Of a stretch of 64,000 bases of DNA, positions 1 through 13,148 are shown one piece after another. Source of the stretch: Riptortus pedestris. Lineage: Eukaryota; Arthropoda; Insecta; Hemiptera; Alydidae. The notes below the pieces were generated by a model. The model did not search any database, was not told where the DNA came from, and worked only from the letters and a program-made list of their open reading frames with translations. Where the stretch lies: contig CM032229.1 in the NCBI GenBank assembly GCA_019009955.1, positions 83,007,001 to 83,071,000 of the forward strand, read 5' to 3'. Each line of letters begins with the position of its first letter. The stretch's first letter is position 1. The position numbers and the translations under genes are program-made.

Positions 1-369
1 CCGAGGGGAATTACTTGAAAATTAGATCGAGTGTCCAAAGGGCAAATGCAAACCACAAACAGCTCTATTATGTCCACAGTGAAAAACAAAACAAATTTTC
101 AAGAAGTTAAAATCGAACTATGTCAACAACATTCATAAAAATACAAGGGTTAGGGTAAGAAGATATTTTTTTTAGTATGCTTTTATTGATTCCTTCTAAA
201 CTGTCATAAATTCAACGCGTGGGTGCGTGCTAGTCCAATTGATCAGAGCTCGGACACTCATAGATGTATTTATTATAGTAGACTCTCTTAGATTCAAAAA
301 TAACAACAATTATGGCTGATAATTATCGGTAATGACTATTATTATTAATATGACTATATTTTTCCAGAG
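1..369. other. Unassigned AT-rich sequence
   Basis: I see no open frame of note, no recognisable repeat end and no RNA gene here. The stretch runs up to the first Rc1 element. Confidence 0.5.
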
Positions 370-722
370 TTTTAGCAGATTTCCCTTGAGGAATTTCGAA
401 AATTCTTAATATCTCCGTTATTATGCATCGGATCGAAAAATTGTATAGAACCAATCTTATTGCAAATTTAATTTTCTACAAATGTTGCTATGCACATTTT
501 TCCACTATCTTAATTATTAACTGAGATATTTGCATTTTTTAGTTTTCGGTCTTGAGTAAACCCCCATTCCTACTCATCTAATATTAACAATATTCTATTA
601 TGTTACGAAGCATTTTATTTGAAGCTTAAATACCAAGAACAATACCTCATTGAACTTTTGATTTTTGAGATAAATGCACTTGAGAAATCTGCTTAGTTAA
701 CGCAGCCCCTGCATGACGGACT
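370..722 (-). mobile_element. Rc1 element, internally deleted copy
   Basis: On the minus strand this begins with the Rc1 5' end (CGTCATGCAGGGGCTGCG, then AAGCAGATTTC) and finishes with the 3' TTTAGCAGATTTCCC hairpin end at 370-390. About 250 bp next to the 3' hairpin, including the (TA)n, are missing relative to longer copies such as 29980-30626. The conserved core (ATATCTCCGTTA, then the CGGATCG motif) is present. It is non-coding. Confidence 0.8.
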
Positions 723-1456
723 TTATTTATCTTTCATGATCTTGGTATTATTACTTTTTATGCCTTTTATTTATTTTGAATAAAAAATAAATAATTGTAT
801 AATTTTCCAAAAGGAAAATATAATACTGCTTTTGAAGTCAGCATTCGACTCTCCTGATACAGGAGCATAATTTTATAAGCTGTTCACTTTAGGGATCTCA
901 TCAAAACCTATAAGTATCTTACAAGCCTTATATGAAAATGCTAAATCGTGCAGTGTTGTCAGACAAAGGGGACCCCAAGACTTTGATATAATGTGATGTT
1001 TTTTACAATTCATATTGTCACCTCATTTATTTTCATATTTCATTAATGGCATTCCAGTCTTTGTATGAGTGGGTATTTTTTTGACAGGAGTTAAAATTAA
1101 TTGTTTAATGGATGCTGATGACCATCATATTTCTGGCTGAGAAACCTGAAGTCTTGCCATGTATTGTTAGTGTTAGTAAATATTTTGTCCCATGGAGCTT
1201 AAGGTAAACCAATAAAAATAAAAAATTATGATATTTAAAAAAGGGAGAAATTGTCTAAACAAGAAAAGGGAATTATATGGGGTCAGAACTAGATTTAGTA
1301 AATTAATAAAGATATTTAGGTATATTTCTAACTTCTCGATTGCTACTGAAGCAGCACTTCAAAGAAAAGATCACAACGGCCAAATATGGAATTAATGCAA
1401 CTTGGAAGAATTTTGTTACTAACAAAAATATACTATTGGAATCCAAGTTTAGTGTA
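723..1456. other. Unassigned AT-rich sequence
   Basis: No coding frame, RNA gene or repeat terminus was recognised between the Rc1 copy and the Hel-B copy. Confidence 0.4.
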
Positions 1457-2060
1457 TCTTTATATATATAATTCTACTGTATGTGTGTATGTTACTAACT
1501 CCTCCTAAACGGCTGGACCGATTTGAATGATTTAGTTAGATTTACTGGATGGTTTAGATTCACAAATTAGCCCGGCAGATGGAGCAGGAGTGGGGGTTGT
1601 AAGGGAGGCCTAAAATCAAAAATAGCGATATTTCGTTTCCTATTGGTTTTTCGGCAAATATGCACAGAATAAAAGTTGTTTATTTTGTTATTTAGAGAAC
1701 TTTTGTTATATTCACTTTTGTCGTACAACAAAGTATAAACGATATATACAAAATTAAAATGGGAGCCAACAATTTTATTGGGCACTAACGATTGAACCGA
1801 ACAAAACTCTATATGTAAATTAGCATTAATTCTTCCATGATTATAAGTTATCAAACATTTTTTAGGTTCGAACGGGAATATAAGGGAGGCCTGAATAAAA
1901 AATATTTCATTTTCTATTTGTTTTTAGGCAAACGTGCACATAACAAAAGTTGTCTTTTTGTGTAACTAAGAGTAGCTTTTGTTTTAAACATAATATTATT
2001 AAGTTTAATATCCTAATCGGTTGAAATATCATGCAGGACAACGTCTGTCGGGTCCACTAG
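1457..2060 (+). mobile_element. Hel-B Helitron-like non-autonomous element
   Basis: The element starts TCTTTATATATATAATTC and ends ACGTCTGTCGGGTCCACTAG. It is preceded by A at 1456 and followed by T at 2061, which fits Helitron insertion between A and T with a 5'-TC and 3'-CTRR end. Near the 5' end is AAACGGCTGGACCGATTT, a motif shared with many arthropod rolling-circle elements. The middle holds one full and one decayed copy of the module that is tandem in Hel-A (GTGGGGGTTGTAAGGGAGGC, then ATAGCGATATTTCG). It encodes nothing. Open frames inside it are chance frames. Confidence 0.8.
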
Positions 2061-2748
2061 TTTCAATATACATTCAGAGCGGTTATATTACATGGGGTAC
2101 AATTCTGGGGTTATTAAAAAATATGTCGTTGAACCACTTAAGAAATGTGCTCAGTTCCAAAAAAATGCCAAGATTATATTTTTTTCTTAGGGAACTACAC
2201 GCTTACCACCTTAGTTTTTCACATTTAAATTATCTGGATAAAACTTTAATCTTCAAAATCATCATTGGCCCGAAATAATTGTAGAGCATTTTTTTGAGAA
2301 GCAGGCTAATTGGTTGAGAAACCTGGTATGTATTAGTCAGGAATTCTTAGGAGTAAATGTTAACTCGAGTAAAGAACAAGGCATTAGAGATATGAAACAA
2401 CATGTAATATTGAAAAAAAAGGCAACAGCTTGTTCTAGATATGCCGAGGCGAACCATTCGAAGTTTCACAGTAACTACAAGAATCTTACTTTAACGTTTA
2501 AAAATAATAGCTATCAATATGTGTAAAAAGAACAACATAAACTCCATAAGTCTGATAATGAAGGGAAGAAATGTAACTTGAATTACTCAGAATGTCGAGG
2601 AGAAAATCTATGGATATGCTCTCTATTTAATTAGTTAAACGGCTTAACTCAGAATTCAGAGGGAATTTTCTTGGTTTTTGAAAACTAAGCCACTTCATAA
2701 GCATCTGTGTTTCACACAAAGGTACATTGGTAGTCCTTATAAATGAGT
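2061..2748. other. Unassigned sequence with short open frames
   Basis: Two plus-strand open frames of 70-85 codons (2021-2278 and 2314-2526) lie here. Neither resembles a family I know, their codon content is AT-driven, and the first begins inside the Hel-B tail. I treat them as chance frames. Confidence 0.4.
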
Positions 2749-2992
2749 ATAATAATTAACTGGGGGCTCAGGTTAGCCATGTGAGTTAAAGCGTTGACTT
2801 TAATCTCACATGGTAAACCTAGAGTGGCGAGTTCGATTCCCGCCTGGGCAAAGGAATTTATTTAGTGACGAAATTCACTAAATAACATACTAAGTCCAAC
2901 TCTGGCTAGAAAAGGGTGATAACTTGTAGATAACCCGTCCCAATTAGCCTGAGTTGCAAAAAGTGGACGTTAATAAATAATAATAATTAACT
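2749..2992 (+). repeat. S1 tRNA-derived SINE with 13-bp target-site duplication
   Basis: The element occupies 2762-2979. It is flanked by perfect 13-bp direct repeats, ATAATAATTAACT, at 2749-2761 and 2980-2992, the mark of LINE-type retroposition. Positions 2766-2850 (85 nt) resemble a class II tRNA. A 7-bp acceptor stem pairs GCTCAGG with CCTGGGC, an A-box-like region GTTAGCCATGTGAG follows, and the B box GAGTTCGATTCCC is good. Length and a TAA in the anticodon-loop position suggest a Leu-like ancestor, but this is weak. The tRNA-unrelated body (TAGTGACGAAATTCA, then GTTGCAAAAAGTGGACG) ends in a TAA-rich tail. CCATGTGAG (2777-2785) and CTCACATGG (2805-2813) form a second, non-tRNA hairpin. 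Confidence 0.88.
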
Positions 2993-5900
2993 ACACCCTG
3001 TTTTGACCCTTCGTAAATGTATATATGAAAACTATTGACAATCTAAGCATGGTAGTATCGTACCATCATTTAAATTAAGATAATCTGGCCAAAATTATTT
3101 ATACATGTTAATTTACTGTATTCCCTTGGAAGTGATCACTTTTTAATACTGATATTGCCTAAAACCTCCTCCAACTTAACCAGATATGCTTAACAAGTTA
3201 TGGCTATGAAATATACATCAGTTGATGCTAACTAATTGAAATTTAAACAAGTGAGTTGAAAAATAAACGAAATTAGCAATGAAAAATCCTTTACTAAAGA
3301 ATAAATCAAGACCAAAGAACGAATAATAAAATATTTCAAAAAGAAGAGGAAGCTTTAAAAGTTTTACTTTAAGATATCAGCATGTAATCCTCAAAACCAT
3401 TGGGGAATTAGGGAAATGACGGAAGATAGAAAATAAAACGTCGCACAAAATCCTAAAGTTGAGTTGGATTAAGGTAAATTATAGGGGATTCGGCACCTTT
3501 AATTTAGTATTATAATTTTCCCCTACGATTCAATTTAATCCTGATATAAGGGGAGTAGCTTTCTTGTTCTTAAGCGGAGGCAGGATTTGTATGCAGAGAA
3601 GAGCTGACAAATTGACTGGACCCTGAAGAAAGTTGTTTCGGCCAAACTGGGCGGAGAGGAACGCGGCATAAGTTAACCAAGTGCCATGTAGGTCAGCTTC
3701 ACTTCTTATAAGTAGACGTGTCCAATGGAACTTGGATCTACACGACCTACTCTCGTGGGCATCCAGAAGGGCTAACAAGCAGCCTAGAAAATAAAGGACT
3801 TACACTCTCATAAAGAATTTGTTGATAAGCCACATTCGTTTAATAACTCAAGTGATATTTTGTTGTTCTCTTAAACATAACACTAATGCAATAATTTTCC
3901 CCTTTATACTCTTAAAGTCAATGATTTGATAAATCAAAACCTCCTCCCCTTATTGTATATAATAAGAGAATTCTAAAATTTAGATTAAACTGAAATGAGT
4001 AGCTGGAAAGTACAAAATATTAAAATTATGTAGAATTGAAGTTCGGGCTGCTCGCACTCTCTCTTGCTGAAAGCAAACCAGTAGTTCTGAAGTTGGTATC
4101 CAAAAGTAGTAAACGCTTAAAACAAAAAAAAAAAAAAAAGTCAGTAGACTAGTTAAGCAGAAAATTTAACTCCAGAAAGGTAAGTAAAGTTTGTCTCTCA
4201 AATAGAAAATTGTTATTTACTGACTGTATTCAGTGCTAAAAATCAATAAAATACAACTTCTCTTACATTAATTTTGAAATAAAAAAACATAACGAAGCAC
4301 TCAGCTAGAAGCATAAATTAAGCGTAATAAATTTCGATTTAATTGATTACTAGTCGAAGAAAAAACAATATACTTGAATAGAAGATAATAAAACTACAAT
4401 TGATCAAATGCGAAAACAGATTACTAAAAAGGTAGAGTGTAGTAATGGTTTATAATGAAGGGGCTAATGAAAATTAGTAGCAAATAAGAGTATGACAATG
4501 AGAAAAAAAGAACCTAAGTAAGAGACACATGAAACCAGACCAATTATTTAAGGATAAGATTAAGCTCTCAATACAATCTCAAAGGAAGGATGAGAAAAAT
4601 AAATCACCCTTAACAGATGGAGCAAGAAAAACTAATGGATCCGATTAAATTGCAGGGAATGCTATTTAAATGCAAATGCGCCAATTAATAAATATGTGGA
4701 AGAGTAATTAAAACTGCTAGCCCACTAGTATATCGAGAGCAATGGGGCATGGTAAAGTTCATTTACACGGGCTAACGCAGGCTAAGTAGCAATATACTTA
4801 TTTGAAAAACACAAACACGATAAACTAACATTTACACTTAAAGTCATTTACAGAGAACTATCTCACTGTCGCTCCCATGTAGACCATTCCACCAACCTTG
4901 TGGACCATTGTAACCTCTCCCCATATCTGTTGGTATTTTTTCTTTTATCCATTAATATTAATCAACTTATAAACATCTTCCCTGATCATGGCAACTTCTA
5001 GGTTCAGTAATTCAAAAGAGAGCCCGAATCCACAACTCCATCACCTTGCTCAGCTTCCTCCATATTTTTTTCAATGAATCGTCCTATCTGAAGGAGTACC
5101 AACCAAACCTCTAAAAAACTATAGATGGAAAGCCCACCTATTCTTTCGTAGATGACAAAATTCAGTTTACAGACTCAATCGCTGAGTTTGACCCCTTTAT
5201 AGAACTACCAGCTCTCCCATGGCTGAAAATACTCTCTTCGAGTTTTATAAATTCATATGCTCACTTTTTAATAAGATACAGTCTCTTCCTGCTCCTCCCC
5301 ATTTGGAGTATGCTTTGTATGTATCTCATGATTGCCTTAAGAGGATTCTAAAAAAAAAAATGTTCTGCATTGTGGTTCTATTAACAAACACCTTAGAAAA
5401 ATATATTTTCGTTTGGGAAAAGCATGATGGGATAACTGGGATTATTTGCTTGTTGTCCACTATGCGGCGGTATAGGTATAGACAAGGGAGGCATAGGGTG
5501 GATAGAGTTTGGAGGAGGTAATTACACATTATTGGAGCACGTAGCTAGTTCCGAAGATGATGGAGTGGGAGTTAGCAGTCATGAAATCATGATTATTGTC
5601 ATCAAGGGACCAATTCGACTCGAGTCTTAGCTCTAACACAAATAATTGTCTATCTATTTCAAACAAGAATCGGAGGGTTCACTCCCACCACCACAGTAGT
5701 TGCAAGCGGCCTGAAAAATCGTCCAGTCAATCTTCAAAGATACAATCATTCTTATTTTCAAAAAGACAATCACTAAACTAAGCAGATTTACCATGTGCTT
5801 GAATACCACCATAATTCCCTATTCATCCCTTAGTTTGGTACCCCATGAAAAAGGATTTGACATTTATGTTCAAGATCAGACGTTTAATAAAAGAATTCAA

Positions 5901-6288
5901 AATTACTAGTGAAGGAGAATACGGTACTATTAGGAAACTAAAAATCTGAAGAAGAGAAAGTCAGACAGGGCTCTCTAAGCTAAGCAGATTTCCCACAATC
6001 TGGGATGACACTCTGGTTATCTATTCTGTTTTTCTCTTGAAGAAAAAGACGATGCAACCAGAAATTTAACATAGTAAAGGTCCGTTAACAACGCTATTCG
6101 CCATTTAAGCAAGGAATATGATGTTTCATGATTTATTGGTTTATTATTAAAGTGCGATGACTAAAAGAGGCAGGAAAGTACTTTACTGAAAGTATTAAAG
6201 TAATCAAAATACAAATAATATTCCAAATAAAATAAAAAAGTAAAAACGACATTTATAAGAAATTTATTAGCATTAATACTAGATGTAT
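2993..6288. other. Unassigned AT-rich sequence
   Basis: No gene is supported. Contents noted: an A-tract of about 16 at 4123-4139; minus-strand open frame 3530-3778 (82 codons) and plus-strand frame 5219-5521 (100 codons), neither recognisable; and a short Rc1-5'-like motif (CTAAGCAGATTTCCC) near 5972-5988 that may be a solo end fragment. Confidence 0.4.
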
Positions 6289-6512
6289 ACAATTTTTCGT
6301 TCCGTCGTATGACGGCAGAGAAATTTTGAATTTTCGAAATATCGTAAATTGCCTACACTAGAGCGTTACATACAAACATATACACACATATTAGTTTTGA
6401 ACGGGCCTCATTACCGTTATCTCCATGATATCCTCCATGGACATTAGAAGAAAATCGCGTCATGAGTACAACTACAACAGCTGATTTCCCTCAAGTGATA
6501 TTTGCTAATAAT
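6289..6512 (+). mobile_element. Rc1 element, 3' half
   Basis: The fragment begins in the Rc1 core (CAATTTTTCGTTCCG) and runs through GAACGGGCCTCATTACCGTT and AAAATCGCGTCATGAGTAC to a decayed 3' hairpin (GCTGATTTCCCTCAAG, then TTTGCTAATA). The 5' half is absent. Internal TACACACATA replaces the usual (TA)n. Confidence 0.75.
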
Positions 6513-6681
6513 GGAAATATACGTGATATCACATTTTACTGCATTCAAACCCTCGCTATACCTCTGGTTTGATCGAATAGTTAATTTTGAAGGGTAAATG
6601 AAAGGTATATTTACGATGTTCCTTCATTAATAAACCCACCCCCACCCTGTGGTCAAACTCTTTCCTGACCGATATTAGTCT

Positions 6682-6686
6682 CAACA

Positions 6687-6774
<88 letters not shown>
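6682..6774. repeat. (CA)n-(TA)n compound microsatellite
   Basis: About 56 bp of CA dinucleotides run directly into about 37 bp of TA. It also creates a low-complexity minus-strand open frame, which is not a gene. Confidence 0.97.
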
Positions 6775-6777
<3 letters not shown>

Positions 6778-9700
6778 TTCATCTGCTATAATTAGTGGAC
6801 ATTCATGAGTTTGATCATAATTGGACCTACTCCTTAAAATGAAATAAACCATAAGTAACTTCTAGCAAAGAGTCACATTAAACCTACATATGACGTTATG
6901 CACAGAGTAGCTAAGAACTTGGAGGCTATCAGAATCGCTGCCTTTTGAGTAATAAATAAGTAATATATACAGATTATTTTGTTAGATTGTATCAATAACA
7001 ACATTTATAATTTCACTAATATTTAAAAAAGATTTCTCGACAAACGAACTTCTTTTTCATTTGAAATAAGCCCTGGAGGACGACAGTTATTTCAAAGAAA
7101 TTAAACTATCCAAACATTTATTCAGAGTGACTAAGCTGGAGTAAACAAAAGAACAGTAGCAAGCGGTCCTTCGACATATTACACGACCCTAACGGGTCCC
7201 AAGTCTGCTCGAATGAAGTAATACGCATTGACGTTAGAGGCTCTCAGAAGAAAAAAAAAAGGAAACATCATTTCGTTAAAGGTAACAGAGCGGCCGCAAT
7301 CATCAAAGCAGAAAGGTGAACGAACAGCAACAGAATGGATGAATTTTAATAATCCTACCAGAGATATGACAGGCTACTAGGCAGGCTATAGATTTGCTTA
7401 AGAAGTTGTCAGATTCTTTAGAACCCAAAGTCAAGCGGACGTAACTCGGACGAAAATAGATGCGGATTAAAATCCGTTTGGAATACAAGTTGTTATGATA
7501 TTATCGAATATGCTACTATAAGTTAAATGGCGTATTATATTAACCCACTTAAGTACTATTTTGAATGACCCACTTAACAATCCATATTTACATAGAAATA
7601 GCGTATAATTATGACAATACCTTACTGAATTCAACCATAATCAAGTCTTACATAAAGATGATTCTTTAAGTAAGATAGATATTAACTGCAACTTGAGATA
7701 TAAATATAAAAAATAAATAAATATACAAATGCTTATAAACAAGAAAAACTATACGTTCAAAAATACTCAATGGTTAGTGTTGAAAGCGATACCAATTTTT
7801 AATAGTAACGGTTTCATTTCATCCATTATTTCAGCTTTTGTGCCAAAACGCTCACAAAATATACGCTTGTTTATTATAGCAGGAACCACCTCAATACGAT
7901 ATATATACAGACAGATTAAGAAACGATCTACTAATTGTCAGTCAACACACCACCTTTCCAAAAAGGTTATTTCTTTCGTTCTTTATATCTTGTTTCTTCA
8001 CAAGCATTTAATTCCAGCGGCAGCGGGGTTTCAGAGCCCTCGGCCCCATCCTCAATGCTCGCAAAAAGAATTAGAAAGTCATACACATTTTAATAACTAT
8101 ACACACAGAAGGATAAATTCCATTAGAAATTATTTAGGGGACAGATGACGGAGCAAGACTGTGCTCTAGTTATACTAAATCTAAAACTGTCTAAATTAAA
8201 ATGGGGGGGGGGCTCCTATCATTTTCTAGCCAGAAGACGAGGCAAGGAGAGTGGCTCCAAAAATTTAGAGCAAAATATAAGATCAACTAATAAATTTCAC
8301 GAATCGATCTTCAGTCTTAAGTATAAAACTTTATATTGTCTTATATATAATCATTTTATCTCAAACAAGTGTAATAGAAATAAATTTAAAACTAAGAGTA
8401 AGTAAAATATTCAGTTTTATTTATAATATTATAATTTTCTATTCCCAGGCCTTTATATTGCAAATTTTGCAACATGGCGATAGTGTAATAACTACATTAT
8501 TGTTTTATCAATCTAAATTTTGATGAATACTATATACGTCACTATGCAATAATAAACGGCATTTTGAAACAAAAAGAATGATTGCTTCACGATTTTATTC
8601 ATCAACAAAGAATATTAATTTATATTATTATTTTTCAAAGAATCTGCCTTGTTTAGAAATGAGTTATTAACGCCATGAATGAGTTCTATAAAATAAATTA
8701 AATTGGAAATGTCCTTTGAAATGTAAAAATAATATTCTCTAATTGAAGAGTACAAAGACTATTCCTATGCTCAGAGCACTATATCTTTCACTTTATATTT
8801 TTCATTAAAGCCAATGGCATTCTTTAATGTTAGTTATCATTGAACATAGGAGGTACCTTTAAAGGTGGCCTGCTAAAGGGGGAGAATAAAAAAATAAATA
8901 ATACCTCCGAGGAGTCGAAAATAAGTCAGGTTTAAGAGGAATTAAAAGTCTCCATCTTCCAGGATTTGTCAGCCATCTCCAGCCTATCATCAAATTACTT
9001 TTAACCAAAACTTCTGTACCATGTTTTTGTGGTGGCATGTCACTCGACGATATGGAAGAGATAAGATTAATAAACTCATTTAGGAAGGAGTGGTATAGTA
9101 GAATTAAAAGAAATTTATATTTCATACAGGCATATTTACTCTTCTGGTAAAACTTAGAAAGCTCGCAGTCAACTTAAGTCGATTGGAAGACAATAAGGAC
9201 AACAATTTAACCTCATTCGTAGTAACAAAAAAAAAAAACGTACAATGCAAATTTTATAAATTTATTTATTTTATAAATGCTCATTAAAGCAGTACAGCAA
9301 GGTCTACATCAAACACAATATTATACTGTATCCTAATTATTCATTAATATGTCTCGCTAATTATTTAAGGACATCCAAATTAATTTGGGCATTGGATGTC
9401 TTCAGAGTAACCGACTAAGTTTAAAAAAAATGAAGACGGCTAGCAATAACACAAGAGAGGTTAGACGAATTCCCGTTGTTTTAAGTTTTTTTTTTTTTAT
9501 TTAAGCAGACTATTGAAAAACCAGATGTGTTAATACATTTTAAACATTATTGTTTATAGTTTTCCATAACACTTATATTGATAATGGCATTGACGGAAAT
9601 AAGTTTTGTTCCGTTCGAGTAAACCTCAGCTCTTGTCAATGGTAGTAAAGTATTAAAATAGTCTACGTTGACAATATTCACTCGAGAATATACTAAAGTC

Positions 9701-9797
9701 TTCAATTTTCTATAGAACTTTCTTTGGGAAGGTAATAGTTTTAATTCATAATAATAATAAAATAATGATTTAGGCCCGTTACTAAAATTTATTGCAG
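6775..9797. other. Unassigned AT-rich sequence
   Basis: The longest open frame is 7729-8148 plus (139 codons), overlapped at its stop by 8145-8405. Neither has a recognisable domain, signal peptide or likely splice context, so I do not call a gene. A G(10) run at about 8203 and poly-A/T runs near 9230 and 9490 are the only simple repeats. Confidence 0.4.
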
Positions 9798-9841
9798 TAT
9801 AGAGAGAGGGGGAGGGGAGGGGAGAGAGAGAGAGGGAAAGA

Positions 9842-9909
<68 letters not shown>

Positions 9910-9910
9910 G

Positions 9911-9954
<44 letters not shown>

Positions 9955-9998
9955 AGAGGGGGGAGAGAGAGTCGAGAGAGAGAGAGAAGAGACAGGGG

Positions 9999-10029
<31 letters not shown>

Positions 10030-10090
10030 CAGAGGAGGAGGAGGAGAGAGAGAAAGAGAGGTGGGGAGAGAGAGGCGAAAGAGAGAAGTA
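9798..10090. repeat. (GA)n purine-strand microsatellite
   Basis: Nearly 300 bp are almost pure purine on the plus strand, mainly GA with GGGA and GAAGA interruptions. Long open frames of Ser/Leu or Arg/Glu repeats on both strands are by-products of the dinucleotide and not proteins. Confidence 0.97.
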
Positions 10091-13000
10091 TAACTGAGTT
10101 GCATATACTCGTACTAAGGACGTAAACAGATTACTCCTTGAAGCGCGAGATGTGCTAACAACTGTCAATGTGACATCAGACTAGAATAATTGGGGAGTAG
10201 GGGTAGGAGAAAAGAGAGGAGTAGGAGTGAGAACCATGAAGATTGTGGTCGGTGTGAGGAACCTGACAGCAAAGCTTGAGATGCAGTTCGTGATGATGGG
10301 AAGGTGAGAGGAGTTAGCAGCGAGGCGATAACTATAAAGTTATCGGTTTATTAACAGTCAACACCCCTAGGAAAGGCACGGACCCCCCTGAAGGTGTCGG
10401 CACCTAACGCTCACTCCCATCTCTCTCTCCCTCACTCTTTTACACACGTATGCTGGCACAAACAAACACTTATAGAATCTAATTAAATACATGCCAACAT
10501 TTAGGAGTCCCCACTGAAGTAGAAAACGCTGTATACTACAATAAATACTCTTCTCTTTAATCTCAGTCAACTGAGATAGATGGATGAAACCGAAAAGGCC
10601 GAAGAGATCCAAAGCAATATTCACAAACATATATTGGTATTTTAAATAAATAGAATATATAACATCAGCCATGTTAACATAATACGTATAAAAATGGTTA
10701 TAATACATCTTAGTAATAGAGGGGAAAAAATACAAACAAATAACAACACTCTATCAACAGTAACTTAAAATCTACAGTCTAGGTAAAACCAAACCGAGAT
10801 AATCAATAAGCAAAACACAAAGAAAAACAAACAACCAATAAGAAGAGACATTAGAATGGCTTATTTTATTTTATATTATTAGCAGGGGATGTGTAAAGTA
10901 AGTCATTTCAAGGGTGAATGGAATTACATGCACGGGACATCTTCAAATATACAATATAACATGTTACTCTCTTAGTAATATGTCTGTGTAAAAATACTAA
11001 AAACGGGTTGGTTTTTGGTGAAACTCACATGACGGGACGAGGTTTAATGAAACTTAAAACCGAAAAAATAAAAAACAAAAGTATGGTATAATTTGGGTTA
11101 GATCAAAACATATGAAATAAACAAATGCATGAACATTTTATGCATCGTTGGTATTCTACTTACTTTATAAACTTCCATTGCACTTAGTTCGATTTAAGCT
11201 GTAATTTCAGATTCAAATTAAAAAAAAAAGTTTCAACTTTGATCTCGAAGAATTGACCATTACATCCTCTAGAGCATTTAGTAACCAAACGTCTTTCATG
11301 ACATGTTTTATTTTTTAAACTACTGGCCATTAAGGTTCGGATCATGATCTAGCTAGGAAAAATTTCTTGAAATGTCTCCCGACCTAGTTTATAAGGAAAT
11401 AACTTCCGTGCGCGCACGTGCGTGCGTGTGTGTGTGTGTGAGAGAGTATATGTGCGTGGATGTTGAACTCTTATCAGGCATCGATTGGCCAAATAATCAA
11501 GTATTTTATTTAGTGAGTTCGTCAAACCAAACACAAAAATCTAGGTTTATCAAGTGTATCAAGATTGATACTTTAACTGATATTGCTTACTGGAACCCAC
11601 TAAAGATAAAAAAGAAGTTATTACAAACCATCTATAATCATTAGAAAGTTCTTCGAAATAGTAAAACGGTCAGAAGAAGTAGAACTTAGTCGTAGTTAAG
11701 ACTGTAAAAACCGGCTTAATATGTGCCCAAGGAGTATTCTCTGAAGAATTTTAGATTTTTTTTTTCGCTATCTGTAATAACGATTTTGCAAATTTCCTCA
11801 AGGTCTAGAGCAAGAAGTCGAAGTGGTTTTACCATAACCCATAGCTTAATTCTTCTTGCTAACTCCATTACTAGATATTCTTTTTGGCTGGTCCACTTCA
11901 TGCTACTCTCGAATAAAATGAGTTTGTTTAGCCAAATTGTCACTAAAAAAAGAAATCCTATTGGTCACGCTAGAAACGTTCTCACGATTCTAGTGCAACG
12001 TAAGAACACGGACAATACTCAACGTACTATTTTTCTTTTGAAACATAGGCAGTTATTAATGAACTATGATCTAAAGATTAGTGCATCTCGTTATAACCAG
12101 GCATGGACGGAAATTCGTTAATTTCCCTTCCCTACGTGGCGGAATTCTTTATTTGACGCACCCTTTATATAGTTTATGGTCGGTGCGGGTATATGTGAAT
12201 AGAACTATGGGTGAAATCTCTCTCTACGTGATTAACAGAGTATAGGCAATTCTAAAGGACCGTCTATTGGGCCTTAGTTCTCACCCCCTTTCTATATTTA
12301 GTTAATGGTTCTTTACATTCATTCTCTCACTCTCATTCTCCAACTCTCCCTTCCTTACCTTCCTTTTTATTTCTTCTCCTCACAAACACAAAACATTACC
12401 AAGCTTTGTACAAAGACAACGATCCGTGTTTTCTGAACTCACAAACTCATTTAATGATGCTGAACACTAGTCTGTTTTTATTGTTACCACAAAAGCTAAG
12501 AAAGTAATTAAATAGTGTCCATCCCGTAAAACTAAACTAACACTCATAAATATCAGGAAACGTTTGTTATAAAGAAAGGCAAGTTCCCAAATAAAAAATT
12601 GTTCGCTAATACTCTTTGATGCTATCTAACAGATCATTGTAAAACATATCTAGTGTTTCGTGTGAAGTGTACAAAAGAGCTGATTAAAAGAAGTATCTTC
12701 ATCTATTAAGACAACAAACAAATATTTAAAAACGCATACATTCAAAGTCTACGGTAAGCGCATGTTTTGTTAATACATTGAGCAATAAAGTACCGATAAT
12801 AAAATAAAAGAGCCTAGAGTTGTTGAATATCTGAGAACTCGATTACGTTCGAAAATAAAAGTTGGTCACAGGAGCCATCTTGAACGAGGAAGGCAGCCGC
12901 CAGCAACACGATATCCTATCTGCATACAACCTCTCGAAGATTTCGTTGCCTTCAGAAGGTCAACTTTACCAGGACAAAAACAGAAGCTCAAGAAAAACCG

Positions 13001-13148
13001 GCCCACATGTCTTGGTATCGGCTCAACTCTCATTTTACACCCTGCCCAAGCTTTAACCATTCATATAGAGTTTCAATTTTTAAGGCGAGAAAAAAATTAT
13101 TTGTATGGGACACTCATAACAATCATGTGAAATATAATATAATAAAAA
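10091..13148. other. Unassigned sequence, partly GC-richer
   Basis: No gene recognised. A short hairpin CGATAACT-ATA-AAGTTATCG lies near 10325-10344. A GC-alternating (CG/TG)n tract lies at 11409-11446. Overlapping open frames on both strands at 11716-12121 and 12862-13060 have no recognisable product. The GC-richer stretch 12870-13060 may be a decayed exon or repeat but shows no motif. Confidence 0.4.

Noticed and set aside
2766..2850. A genuine tRNA gene
   Set aside because: It has a good B box, but it is the head of a multi-copy SINE with a 13-bp target duplication. The anticodon arm is poor and other copies diverge at positions a tRNA would keep.
7729..8148. 139-codon open frame as a gene
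   Set aside because: No recognisable domain, no supporting splice or start context, AT-driven residue content, and another frame overlaps its end.
9547..10168. Open frames of 101-185 codons across the (GA)n tract
   Set aside because: Their sequence is only Ser/Leu or Arg/Glu repeats dictated by the dinucleotide. All three shifted frames are open for the same reason.
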